The notes under the pieces were generated by a model. The model ran no database searches and was not told the DNA's origin. It was given only the letters and a program-made list of their open reading frames with translations. From Phallus indusiatus (taxonomy: Eukaryota > Basidiomycota > Agaricomycetes > Phallales > Phallaceae), in the NCBI GenBank assembly GCA_027605045.1, contig JAQFWX010000011.1, positions 434,001-498,000 on the forward strand: a DNA stretch of 64,000 nucleotides, given 5' to 3'. Every line of letters starts with the position of its first letter. The first letter of the stretch is position 1. The translations under genes were made by a program, and so were the position numbers. Positions 30,148 to 41,181 of the stretch are shown piece by piece.

Positions 30148-31127
30148 ATGAGTTTCTTAGGTAAGTATTGTATCATCCGTCTTCTTTACTATCAACAACC
30201 AACTTCAGAAATTTTCATGGATATTTCACACCTTTCCGGGCCGGTCGAGTTCGTTTATTGCTCACATCCGCGGTGGCCACTTCCACCTGATTCAGCTGAA
30301 GGTCAGAAATTGCACCTGTTTTGTTATGCGCAAAACAAAGTCATATTGTTCGTGTAGATGATCAAGGAACCGAGAAGTGTGCCGTAATCGATATCGCAAT
30401 CCTGGACTCATCTTTCAATCCGCCTACACTCGCTCACGTAGCCTTATCACAACTGCACAAGCCTCCATCTGCCGCCGATATTGCGGTGGGTCATTCGAAC
30501 GCGACAATGCTTTTATATTCCGTGAAAAACGCGGATAAAGTTCCTAAACCAGGAGATGCAACTCCTTCGGAAAGAATCGAGATGATGGTTTTGTTCGCAC
30601 AGCATTTAGAGTCTCTATGCACCAACGGAAACCAGAACAACTCGGCTAACATTGCTGTTGCGGTTTGCCAGGAACCAGTATTCGTAAATAAATCAAAAAT
30701 ACTCCGAACTTATTTTTCCTCGAGAATGACAGATCTATCACCCGTTTTATCTACGATCACTATTCGCCTGACTTTCTTAATGGGAACGGACACGCTCGAA
30801 AGGCTGTTCATGCCGAAATATTACGGCTCGGAGAATGCCATGCAGGTAGCTTTGGAGACCCTGTTCAGTGATTCTCATGTTATTTGTGCTAAACGGGCTT
30901 TCGGGGCGAGTTACCAACATCCCGATACGGTATGGATTGACAGGGCGAAAGATTATATTGCTTCCGGTGCGATCACGTTGGAGGATATCGATGAGGGAAG
31001 AAGTACCCTAAGCTCTAGCGAAGTCAGGAAAAATATTCAGCTAGGGAGGACGTCCATGTGGAAAAGCCAGGTTTTGGATACTATAGCACAATATATTGAA
31101 GAAAAAGATTTGTATCGGGAGAACTAA
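30148..31127 (+). CDS. POF1: nicotinamide mononucleotide adenylyltransferase-like, POF1 type
   Basis: It probably transfers AMP from ATP to nicotinamide mononucleotide to form NAD+. A 13-nt first exon (30148-30160, MSFL plus one base) joins EIFMDISHLSGPVEFVYCSHPRWPLPPD; a second intron (about 30301-30357) leads to AILDSSFNPPTLAHVAL. That nucleotide-binding motif (SSFNPPTLAH, for the GxFNPxHxxH of the superfamily) and TFLMGTDTLERLFMPKYYG are characteristic of fungal POF1-like proteins. The C-terminal STLSSSEVRKNI block corresponds to the SxTxxR ATP-binding signature. About 300 residues, normal for the family. A start with no introns, inside the second exon, would lose the conserved CSHPRWPLP region, so I prefer this model. 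Confidence 0.82.
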
Positions 31128-31295
31128 GCTACTGATACATTTTTACACACCCACAGTCGCTAATGGTCAGGGTATTTGGAAATACACACTTTGTACAAGA
31201 ATACAGCTTAAACCATAACCTAGTACCCATAGAAAAAGTTTTATGTATGAAAGGTGAAGCGCGTTAGACAATTTGAGGAGTAATATGACAAACCG

Positions 31296-32798
31296 CTAGG
31301 GATATATTCCTCGAGACGCATCCAAAAGGTATCGTATGGCATCGAGGGTTTCTAGCGGTTCAGTCTCTTCAGTTTCAGTTTGAGCGCTCGGCACATCTTG
31401 CATATCGTGCGGTAAAGGAGTATGTAGACCCCGTCGCAGTCCTTTTCGTTGGCGGATTCGTTCCAACTCTTCTTCACGCGTTTTTGCCCAGTTAGTGGGA
31501 GGAATATCTAAATCGATGCCCGCTGCTTTGATGATCTCCCTTATTGGCGCGTGCGACGCGGTGTTGAACATTCTCGATACATAGGAGCATTGAAGACTAA
31601 ATGGATGTTTATACTCGGCGCAGCAAGACGTGTTTCTCTTACGTACCCAGGACCCAAGACAAATTCTCCTCCGACCTGGAAGAAATCACCTGGATAGCGA
31701 TATAATGGCATGCGTGCTTTAACCGCGTTTTTTGCAACGCGTGCCAAGCCTAACGTCAGATTATGCTCTAAATATTCCCCTCGTTCGGATTTGGGACCTC
31801 CATTTAGAGTCCTCAATGTCATGCTTAACGCACGATAAATCTTCCGCGAGGGATCGGTGTATACAGGATAGGGAAGTTTGAATATACCTGGACGAGGCCA
31901 TAAACGTTATGGAAGACATTGATATTATTCTTGTACTTACTTCGATAGGATTTAATCATGTGGGGGGAACCATGTGATACAACTATCAATCCTACATTCG
32001 ACCGAGATAAAACGCTAGGTCTGACTTCACGGACGATAGCTCGCATATAATCGGCACAAAAAGGGCAGCTTCAAAAAAGTGCTATAAGCAATAAGAAAAT
32101 AAAAGTGACGATTTACTTTACAGAAAGTGACGAATGAATATCGCGACAATTTTTCGGTCGCGAAACAGATCTCCAAATCTTACAGCTTGAGCCTCTTGAT
32201 CATACAGCGTGATATTTTGCGCCTCAACTAGCTCTTGAAAAGTTAAGTCAATTCCAGGAGCGATAAATGTGCGGGAATTTATTTTATTCGTGTCAGGAGA
32301 GGATGAGAGGCTGTTTGTTTGGACGGGTGGATATTCCCCATGCTGCTTCAAATCAACGCACATGCCGATATCTGAACAATCGAGCGATGAAGACGGTGTC
32401 TGTACAGACGAGCTAATAGCTGAACTTCTTAAAGAAGGCGAAGAAGCATAACTCTTTAATCGAGGTCGCGATTTTGGGCGTAGATCCGCTAAAGTTAGGG
32501 GATCTACTGTGAGGTGTTTCTCGCCGGATCCAGCTAAAAGGTTTGAAGTCGAGCTCGTGGCAGTTGAGGTGGCAAAATCCAGAGCACTAAGGGTAATTCG
32601 CTGTCCAGACGAGTCTGATGTAATGGAAGAGCGTAGCCATACGGAGGTAGGTTTATGGTAGCCAATTTGAGAGCGGACGACGTTCGAAGCTGAGGAGCTG
32701 GGTCTGGCAGGAGATGTGGGTAGTGATGATGCTGTGAGAGTCCGTTGAAGGCTGGGCGACGCCAGCGGTGAAGGTTCTGGAGGATTTGAGCCGGGCAT
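31296..32798 (-). CDS. peroxiredoxin-like (AhpC/TSA, PRXL2-type) protein
   Basis: A thioredoxin-fold protein with a presumed antioxidant role. The first exon encodes about 180 residues of Ser/Pro-rich, probably disordered sequence and then the domain start (IALYD-like NITLYDQEAQAVRFGDLFRDRKIVAIF). After an intron near 32118-32070 the frame gives RHFLCPFCADYMRAIV, placing a CxxC at the usual active-site strand. Next come VGLIVVSHGSPHMI, PYPVYTDPSRKIYRALSM-like, GDFFQVGGEFVLGPG and CSYVSRMFNTASHAPI, all in the order seen in fungal AhpC/TSA_2 proteins. The acidic C-terminus ends at 31296. About 440 residues, longer than the core family because of the N-terminal extension. The physiological substrate is unknown. 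Confidence 0.8.
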
Positions 32799-33417
32799 GG
32801 TTCAAGGGACGAACGTTAGAAAAGAGTGAGGGTAAGATGTAAAGTGATTGTCGTGACGCGGTAGCGTAAGTTAAATAAGTCATCGACTCGGCGAACGATA
32901 ATCATAGATACGTGTGAGAAACAAACCGATAACAGGCAGGACCCTAGTATCTTGTAGGAATGTCGGTGTCGGTCTTTTACTGTTTCTGTTCAAATTTCGT
33001 AGCTCAAAGGCCGGTATCATCCACTTCGGTTTATGATCTGGCACACACAATTGTTTCCCCTTAAGCGCAAGGTTTCAACCAGCCTGAAACGATGCAAAAG
33101 CCTTGAATGGGTGCTGAAATAAAATCTAGCAACCAGGGGTGACCCTGACCGAATGACAATGAAATCTCCTCGTCCTGTGAAGCAAATACGGTATTAATAG
33201 AAACAACTCAGCCCCGACTTAGACCGTCGGCCTTCTTCGGCGTCGCGGATCAATCCTCGTCGGACTTGGCTTAGTTCGAAACAGCTTGGGAGGGCGGTGG
33301 GGAACCCTTGGTGGGATACCTGAGTTTGAAGGTATCTATAAAAAAAGAAGAGATACAAATGTCGTAATATATTATTCTCCAGAAAGAGAGGAATTCTTTT
33401 GTCATGCTTTTCTGTTC
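32799..33417. other. intergenic, peroxiredoxin-like promoter and TIF6 3' flank
   Basis: About 620 bp between two minus-strand genes. I find no frame with conserved content and no RNA gene. It should hold the promoter of the gene starting at 32798 and the terminator region of TIF6. Confidence 0.4.
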
Positions 33418-34383
33418 TTATGCCCAATTGTCTATTAAGGCATCTCGCATCTCGCCAATAACTGCGCGGGACTCCTGTCCCTGAAGCCCTGTTTAATGAA
33501 TGAATTATGAGGTAACGGACCGAAAAGAATAAGCATACGGAAAGTGGCCTCGATTACGCTGATCTCCGTTGCAGTTGTATCAAATCCGGTAAATGCACAC
33601 CAATCGTTGACCACCAGTCCCGCACCAATAACGTCAGACCCCCGATTAACAGTGCCAGCCTAACAATGAGACGATAACAAATGTAGAGATCAAATTTAAC
33701 GAGTGAGTTTTGATGACTCAAATGTTGACTCACAACTAAAGGCACTTGTAGCAACGAAGATAATTCGTCTTGATCTTGAATACTGGTTTTCGGATGCACG
33801 AGTCCGCCTTGATTGGTAATCGCACAATATGATCCTACTAAAACGTTGTCGGCAATTGTTTGTCGGAAGACTTCCACTTTCAGTACGTCCGCGATGATTT
33901 CTTCGGTCTCTCGATCTACATCGGGGTGTACCAACGCCACATAATCATTGCAGGCAATCACGTTGCCTAGGGCAGAAAGCCTCTCCTCTATACGCTGGAT
34001 TTTTACGGCATCAGGAAGGGAATTGCGTAAATGCTGCAATTCTTGGTCGGTCGTTGTTGATGGAACGAGTAAACCATGGCGGTTTCCTGCCGTTAGCCGA
34101 CCAACGATTCGGGTTCCGCCAATGGTAGTGTGAACGATGGGTATCACATCGCCGAGCTCAGCTTCAAAAGCTGAATAAAAATTAGTGCTTCCTCCGATAG
34201 CAACTAAGCAATAGCTGATAGATCTTGATCACGATATGTCTGCATCCAGATAACTGAACGAACCTATTTGTGAGTTTGCTGAAAACTCCGATATCTGAAT
34301 TGTTTTCAAATTGCAGTCCTGAGCGCGAATAAATCAAAAATCAAAAGTTATCACGAGAGCATATTTCACGTACTTATGGCCAT
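33418..34383 (-). CDS. TIF6: eukaryotic translation initiation factor 6
   Basis: eIF6 binds the 60S subunit, is needed for its assembly, and prevents premature joining with 40S. The start is in a 10-nt exon (ATGGCCATAA, from 34383) followed by an intron ending at CGCTCAG, giving [21 protein letters not shown]. After a second intron come [27 protein letters not shown] sequence, [53 protein letters not shown] and [11 protein letters not shown]. Then, across an intron at about 33730-33660, follow [19 protein letters not shown] and VIEATFRL. The last exon ends [10 protein letters not shown] at 33418. About 245 residues in five exons, the normal length; repeats of the pentein fold appear complete. 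Confidence 0.93.
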
Positions 34384-34561
34384 ATTTGATCAGTAGTTGG
34401 TGTTCTGTCTGATCCTTACTGCAAGAAAAGCCTCTTTATATGTGAAGTATGCAGTAAACTGATAATCGCGGGATTTTTTTTCCAATATGGCGCCTAACGA
34501 ATGACTACTGCACTCGAGTGCCTCCGCCGGCTTCGCGTTTTCTGATGACTTTGGTCGAGTC

Positions 34562-36205
34562 ATGCTGCTTCAATTGACAAGAAAACAAAGTGTTTCGCTC
34601 AAGAACGCGGCCAATTATCTCAGGCGAAGAATTCACAATGATGGTGAAGCAATGACTCCGATACAGAAGCTTGTGCATGACTCCGTTAAAGCTTCCGGGC
34701 CTATGCCTGTGTCGACGTACATGCAATTATGTCTTTCTCATCCCACGGAAGGCTATTATTCAAAGGCTCGGCAAAATGATGCAGATGTTTTTGGAAAAAA
34801 GGGCGATTTTATCACAAGCCCAGAAATAAGCCAGGTTTTTGGAGAAGTATGTCAAAGCAGCGAGTATGTCATTCTAGCTGGCATTTTTCTGACGCGAAAC
34901 TTAGCTCGTCTGCCTGTGGTTACTGTCCATATGGAATCGCCCGGATGTCAATAGTTGTTATCCTAAATTCAGAGTCATCGAATTGGGACCCGGGAGGGGA
35001 ACACTAATGTCCGACTTCATTCGAGTGAGCCGTGAGCTGACTCACTTTACATAGCTTCTTCGGTTACTTATTGTCTCCCTTGGCAAGACATGCTCAAACT
35101 GGCCATCAACTAGAAAGGCTGTGACCGGAATACATCTAATTGAAACCAGTCCGTTTATGCGATCCCTGCAGGCAACCAACATCGCATTCCCTGAGGAGCA
35201 TTTGCATTGGTATGACTCTATCGAAGATGTTCCAGTGGCAGCAGGTACAGTGGAATAATACTGGGCTAGGGATCGACTGGATATTCACAAAACTCGGGCA
35301 GATAATGAGTTCACAATGGTTATTGCACATGAGTTTTTCGATGCTCTGCCGATAAATATCCTTCAGGAAAGGCCGATATTCTGTGGTCTACCAGCTCTCG
35401 GTCTAATTTCCTTGTTTATAATAGAGAACCACCAATGGATTTCACGAATTACTTATTGACATAGCTGACCACCCAATAGGACAATCTTCAAAACGCAACG
35501 CCGGGCTGAAGTTTGTTGTATCACCAGAACAAACGCCGCGGTCTGAATTTCTAGGCCGGTTATCAGATCGTTACCCTAAACTCCCAGAAGGTACACGCAT
35601 CGAGGTGTCCGCGACTGCTTGGAGAATAGCCCGTAAAATTGGAGAGATTGTTGGGAGAACAAAAGATGAACAGTCAACAATACCGAAAGGAGCGGCTTTA
35701 GTGATGGATTACGGAGGGGAGCATGCCTTTAACTCGTCGTTCAGGGTCAGTAAAGTGATAAGCCAAGAAAATTTGCTCAAAATATCCCTAATTGCTCGCT
35801 CTAGGCATTCAAAAAGCACCAGATAACTGACGTTTTCGAAGAACCAGGTCATTGCGACCTGACCGCAAACGTTGACTTTTCACTCTTGAAGGAAGCAGTG
35901 AGGATTCAGGTAAGCTGGTCTCGATTGATATATTTGACGCCCTCTAAAAACGCCCTTAAGCTGGGGTATACGGGACACTGGACCAGAACACGTTTCTGAC
36001 TCGCATGGGTATAAGACTACGACTGGAAACCCTGCTCCAACGCGCTACAGATGAAACTCGACGAGCTGAAATTCGAAACGCCGTAGGTCGACTTTTAGAC
36101 ACGACGGGTCAGGGTATGGGGAGAGTTTATCGTGTTTTGGGATTGCTGGGGTCGCCAGACCGGAAAGAGGAGGTCTGGCCTTTCATTTCGTTGGACAAAA
36201 AGTAA
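34562..36205 (+). CDS. NDUFAF7: mitochondrial complex I assembly methyltransferase NDUFAF7
   Basis: The NDUFAF7/MidA family dimethylates an arginine of a complex I subunit in the matrix. The N-terminus (MLLQLTRKQSVSLKNAANYLRRR) is basic and hydroxylated, as in mitochondrial presequences. Conserved blocks are KASGPMPVSTYMQLCLSHP, GYYSKA, GDFITSPEISQVFGE, VIELGPGRGTLMSD (the SAM-binding loop), the active-site stretch IAHEFFDALPIN, KGAALVMDYGGEH, GHCDLTANVDFSLLKEA and FLTRMGIRLRLE. Introns are short. The one after ALPINILQ fits no GT donor in the right phase but fits a GC-AG intron, and the junction before NTFLTRMG is uncertain. The stop at 36205 lies 17 nt from the stop of the convergent FRA10AC1 gene. 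About 430 residues, normal. Confidence 0.88.
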
Positions 36206-36222
36206 CATATCATATACCTTTT

Positions 36223-36965
36223 TTAACGACGCCGCGGAGGTGATTTCGATCTTGAATGAGGTTGAGACTGATGACGGGGTTTTTCCCTTGTTATGCGCTT
36301 TTCTCTCCTTGCTTTCGAGGAGCCTTCCCCTTTATCGTATGATTGCTTGTCTTCTGTGCCTGTTTCAGATGTTCGGACGGCCGAGGCTGCTTTTTTGTCT
36401 TGCTCCCGTTTCCACATCAGTTTCTTGACACAGCGAGGGCATAGTGTGACTTTGACCATCACTTGGCGTTGTTCCTGTTCACCTTGCTCAGTATAAGCGA
36501 ATGGTAGTTCGAGTGTTGTGAGTTTTGGCTGCTCTTTTTCGGGAGCTTCATAATATGGGCAACGGGTATTGCCACAGGTATTCTCTCCGGCACCCGCCAA
36601 AACTTCGTCTTCTGTTCTCCAACGCAGGGCAACCTAAAGTTATGCATAGTAAGTAAAGACATGCTTTCAGTGGTGATTTTTTTTTGAAAATGCACACATT
36701 TCCACTCTTGAAGTGTTTCAAGTCGCAAACGGCAAACTCCTTGAATAAAGAATCTTCGTATTTCTTGGCCAGTTGTGCATCCCATGTTTTTGATGATTCG
36801 GGATCGTTTTCGTCTCGTAAGAATCTGCATGCAAGAAGAATTAAACCTCTGAAAGTCTGACTCAACTCGTGAAATATATACTCACCTATGAGCTGATTTC
36901 AAAATATCGAATTCAGTTACATATTTTTCTGGGGCCTTTCTTTTAACGGGATATGGACTTGTCAT
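36223..36965 (-). CDS. FRA10AC1: FRA10AC1 homologue (spliceosome-associated nuclear protein)
   Basis: The family is small, nuclear and reported with spliceosomal complexes; its molecular role is not settled. The start at 36965 gives MTSPYPVKRKAPEKYV, then a short intron leads to FLRDENDPESSKTWDAQLAKKYED and the family-typical LFKEFAVCDL, KSGN, VALRWRTEDEVLAGAGENTCGN. The Cys pairs CGNTRCPYY and LCPRCVKKLMW probably bind zinc. The tail is a basic, Ser/Arg-rich segment (SQPHSRSKSPPRRR), which fits a splicing-related protein. Two introns at about 36885-36826 and 36694-36634. About 210 residues. It overlaps nothing but its 3' end nearly touches NDUFAF7. Confidence 0.85.
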
Positions 36966-37214
36966 TTTACTGCTACGCACATCAAATCAGTTTAAGGTCG
37001 AGAACAGGAACTTTTCTGAGTCCGATTGGAGCCGCGGAGAAACGGCACGGGCAGTCAAGCTCTTCAAATGGGCACGCTACGCACTCGAGCGTGTAGATTA
37101 CGGGTAGTCAACTGTACATGCGCAACTTAGTCGATTACAACAACAACAAAAAATACAACGTAGGACAAAGTAACAAGACATATAGCAATTTACATAGGGC
37201 AGAGGTTGCTCCGA

Positions 37215-37920
37215 TCAAGCAGAAACGCCGATGCTTTGGAGATAGTTTTGACGAGAAGGGCTGTTATCAATTTCAGTGCTGCGGTTGTACGGAATCCATT
37301 TGGGCTCATCCTTGAAAAGCCTCATAGCTTGGACCCTGTTGTTCTCATCAGGGGTGAAACGGTGGTATATGCCCGCTGGAAGAACCAGAAGATCTCCAGG
37401 TCCCATGGCTACACGGATCCAAGACTCAGAAGGCGTTTCTATATGACACGATGAAGGCATTAATCGACTGCGGGTGCAGATTAGGACATGACTGACCCCG
37501 AACATCAAAGTAGCCGTTTCCTTCAAGAATGTAGCGGATCTCTTCATCTTCATGCAAATGCCTTGATAAATCGTCGATAAGTTGAAGTTGCTCGCTCAGA
37601 TAACCAAAAAAACGCGTACTCTTCAAAGAACCCTTTCAATTTAGTCTCGTAAATCTATTGGGTGCACTTGTTAAACAGGGATTACCAAGGCGAGAAAGAG
37701 AACTGACATCTCCCATAGCGTCTTTTGAAACAGTTATAACATCTCTGTTCTTATATTCTTGCTCTCTTGCCACTTTATCGATTTTGGCTTCGTGGCCGGT
37801 TACAGGGATATTCCAATACTTCAAGCCAAGCCTGCTGAGGGTCTCTTCGGAGACTTCCCGAGATGAATCATGCGGGGAACGTTGGTCTCCAGGCAAGTTG
37901 TCAAAGTAGTATGCACGCAT
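37215..37920 (-). CDS. ADI1: acireductone dioxygenase, methionine salvage
   Basis: The enzyme oxidises acireductone to 2-keto-4-methylthiobutyrate plus formate, the last steps of methionine salvage. The start at 37920 gives [19 protein letters not shown]. Later exons give [13 protein letters not shown] joined to [21 protein letters not shown]; the two His and Glu of HLHEDE are metal ligands. Further on [23 protein letters not shown] supplies the third His. Three introns fit (about 37731-37678, 37620-37560 and 37497-37440). The first ends in CAATAG and the second splits the GAG codon before HLH. About 180 residues, normal length, with all metal ligands present. Unrelated to its neighbours. Confidence 0.93.
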
Positions 37921-38309
37921 GGTGATGGCTGTTGAGAATGGGAATCGATGGTCAGTGCTAACGAAAGGGAATTGGTGGCGTCATTTCAGTCAAGATATTA
38001 GTCAGACAAGTGCAGCTGGAATATTTATAACATGCGAATTCGAACACTCTATTTTTCCGATGGTATCACGATTCGCATTGTATTGAGAGTGTTGTGGTAT
38101 CTATTGAAAAGTTGAATTGGATCGCAATGGGCATTCATGCAAGAAATCGTCTCTGACACTCGGGAATCTGTTTAGGGCATACATACACGTGATCCGGAGT
38201 TAGCCGCTTACGAAATTCCAATATAATTATCTGCTTGGCTTGACATTCCATACATTTCAACTCCTGACGTTGACCCCAGCAGATTAACACCTTTTTCTTT
38301 CCCTTCTCC
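37921..38309. other. divergent promoter region, ADI1 and transporter
   Basis: 389 bp between divergently transcribed genes. A pyrimidine tract (CTTTTTCTTTCCCTTCTCC near 38292) lies just before the transporter ATG. A 69-codon minus frame inside it has no conserved-looking content. Confidence 0.4.
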
Positions 38310-40945
38310 ATGCCGTCTTCACCGTCTTCGAAGCCACTGCCCATCGGCAGTCCAAGGCAGGCTCAGGGTGACAGCTTCGGGTCATTCCATAATACACCGA
38401 CTGGGACACCCGACATTAGACTTGGCAGATCTTACAATCGAGTCAGCACGCCGCCGCTGGATCTTCCTCCGCGAAACAACGGTGGCTTAGATACACCAAC
38501 TCCTACTGGTTCTTTCTCAGGACGAGGTCAGCTAGTTCGTCGCGGGTCTACAACGCCCTCGGTCAATCCTGGTATCTTGGACGAATTGTCTGACGCGGAC
38601 AAGGCAAAAATCATCCGTCGTCATCTTGTCTCGCGCGAGGAAAGAAATAACGGAGGTGAATCTTCTCGTCAAGATAATTCAGGTGATCTTCAGGTCTCGC
38701 ATCCTTCGACCCCTCGATCGTCAGAGAGATTTCCCATCCCTTACGATGTTCCGGGAGGAGATATAACACATGATATTTACAAGTGGCAATCCGGAACGGA
38801 GCTTCGTCGAACGCGCTCAATATCATTTTCTGGTCCCTCTGCTCCAAAGGATCCTGTCTTTGAGCATATTCGACAGCCTGGAGGCTTTCGTCGAAATTTT
38901 CTATTGTTGAATGCTAGAGAGGTGGCAAGCGGCAATGAAGACGAACCGGATCCAAATAATAATGTAATGCTGAGAAATTTCATCGATTTCTTATATCTTT
39001 TTGGGCACTTTGTACGTTTCACGTCTCAGTCGTTCTCACATTGCAGCTCTTTTTACACTTTGCGTAGGCTGGAGAAGACTTGGAGGAAGAAACGGAAGAA
39101 GACCAAGCGCCTGCTACAGCACGCAGCGTCGAGGATGGTATCGTTGGATCTGAAAATATACCCAGTACTTCAGTAACAGATGCCATCACTGAACGAACGC
39201 CATTGGTTAAACGAGACGCGAGTAAAACATCTTTGCGTCGAAAACCCAGGCGCATGTCTAGCGCGGCTGGAGAACCTCATGGAGATGCCACCGTCACCCA
39301 AGCAGTACTAATGGTAATGATTAATGCCTCATGCTGGTTAATACAGATAGCCGACTTAATATAATTTTTAGCTATTGAAAGGTTTCATTGGTACAGGTGT
39401 TCTATTTTTAGGCAAAGCTTTCATGAATGGTGGACTGCTGTTCTCCACCATAGTACTAGTTTTCATTGCTCTCATTTCATTGTGGTCGTTTTTACTCCTT
39501 GTCAACACTAAACTTGTCATCCCGGGAAGTTTTGGAGGTGAGAGGTCTTGTAGCAGCTATGGGGATGTCTACGTGTCGCTGAATTAACATACATCACACA
39601 GACATTGGCGGCGCTTTATATGGGTCCCCAATGCGCATAGCAATCTTGTCGTCAATCGTCATTTCTCAACTTGGATTTACATGCGCATACACCATATTTG
39701 TCGCTTCAAATCTACAAGCACTCATCTTAACCATAACCAAATGTGACACGGTCGTGAGCACGCTACGACTGATTTTGTCTCAGCTTATTATCTTCCTACC
39801 CATGGCAATGATTAGAAATATTGCTAAGCTCAGCTTCGCTGCCTTGGTCGCGGACGTTTTCATCCTGATCGGTTTGGTGTACATTTTTGGCAATGAAATT
39901 GCAGTCTTGGCAACGAACGGCGTTGCAGATATTAAACAATTCAATCCCAGGGATTGGACGCTTTTAGTAGGGTTTGTCTTGTTTTCTGGAGCATTTGATG
40001 AAGCAAGGTTGCTTAATGCCGTCTTTTTGTTCTTAGAACCGCCGTATTCAGCTTTGAGGGTATTGGTTTGGTGAGTCTTTCTCATATTTTAGGGAAGGTG
40101 AATTGACGAATTCTCTTCCAGGTTATTCCAATTGCGGATTCTATGAAAGAACCTCATAAATTTGGTCGAGCCCTAACCGGAGTTATGATGTTTTTGACAG
40201 GTATACTGTTCTAAAAAGTATTATTACTACCTTTTTTACAATGTCTTTCAGTCCTATTTGCCGGCGCTGGCGTGCTTGCTTATACGGCATATGGTAGCAA
40301 GGTACAAACTGTCATTATTCTCAATCTTCCCCGAGAACAAAGTTTCGTACAAGTGGTAGGTTCGTTCATAAAATGAGGGGTATAGTCTAAATTTTTGTTT
40401 TAAGGTTCAATTCTTATATTCCATGGCCATTCTTCTGTCAATGCCATTGCAATTGTTCCCTGCTGTCCGTATTATGGAAAATGGCTTCTTCACGCGCAGC
40501 GGAAAACATTCTTTGAGAGTCAAGTGGCAGAAAAATGCTTTCCGTTGTTTAGTTGTCGCCCTCTGTACAGTCGTAAGCTGGTTAGGTGCCGCGGATCTTG
40601 ACAAGTTCGTGGCCTTCGTAGGATGTTTCGCTTGGTCAGTGCATTTAAACCCTCGTTACTCTGAAAAATCATTTATTTGAGATATTCAATTCAGCGTACC
40701 GCTTTGCTATGTTTACCCGCCAATGTTGCATTACAAAGCTTGTGCTCGTACCAAATTGGCGAAACTGGGGGATATTTTTCTCATGATTTTCGGGGCTGTG
40801 GCTACTGTTTTTACCACCGTCCAGACAGTCAAGGTAAACATCCGTCCTTGTTTTTCCACTCTAACAAGTCGTTGTTTTATTGACAATATCATATCAGCTC
40901 ATGTTTGAATCTAATCCCGAGGCACCGATAGGTGATTGCTTTTGA
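38310..40945 (+). CDS. vacuolar amino acid transporter, AAAP family (Avt3/Avt4-like)
   Basis: It probably exports neutral amino acids from the vacuole. A long hydrophilic N-terminus (to about residue 320) is rich in Ser, Pro and charged residues, with repeated phosphorylatable SP/TP sites. It includes a block typical of Avt3/4-type proteins (YDVPGGDITHDIYKW) and TERTPLVKR before the first helix. Membrane helices begin at LLKGFIGTGVLFLGKAFMNGG, the AAAP signature, and continue through FTCAYTIFVASNLQAL, VFEGIGLVIPI, SMAILLSMPLQLFPAVRI and SVPLCYVYPPMLHY, about eleven in all. At least seven short introns; the last exon ends FESNPEAPIGDCF at 40945. Around 730 residues, matching Avt3/4 relatives. 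The substrate is inferred from the family. Confidence 0.82.
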
Positions 40946-41181
40946 ATAACATTAAGGAATTCTCTTCGAGAAGTTTAGACTTTACTATCGGTCCGTACGT
41001 TACATGCAAATTCACCAATAATTAACCTACATGCATATGTAAATTCGCCTCTCAATTCATTATATACCTACCTAGTTTGAGCTTTATAGGAAACAGATGC
41101 TTACAGTCTGCTCCCATAATTAACACTATACGCGCTTGTGATGGTGTGACAAAGCGTGTCCGCCTCCCTCTGTCGAACGTC

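Noticed and set aside
33194..33427. 77-codon minus-strand frame downstream of TIF6
   Set aside because: It overlaps the last TIF6 exon in another frame; the TIF6 reading ending [10 protein letters not shown] is conserved and this one is not.
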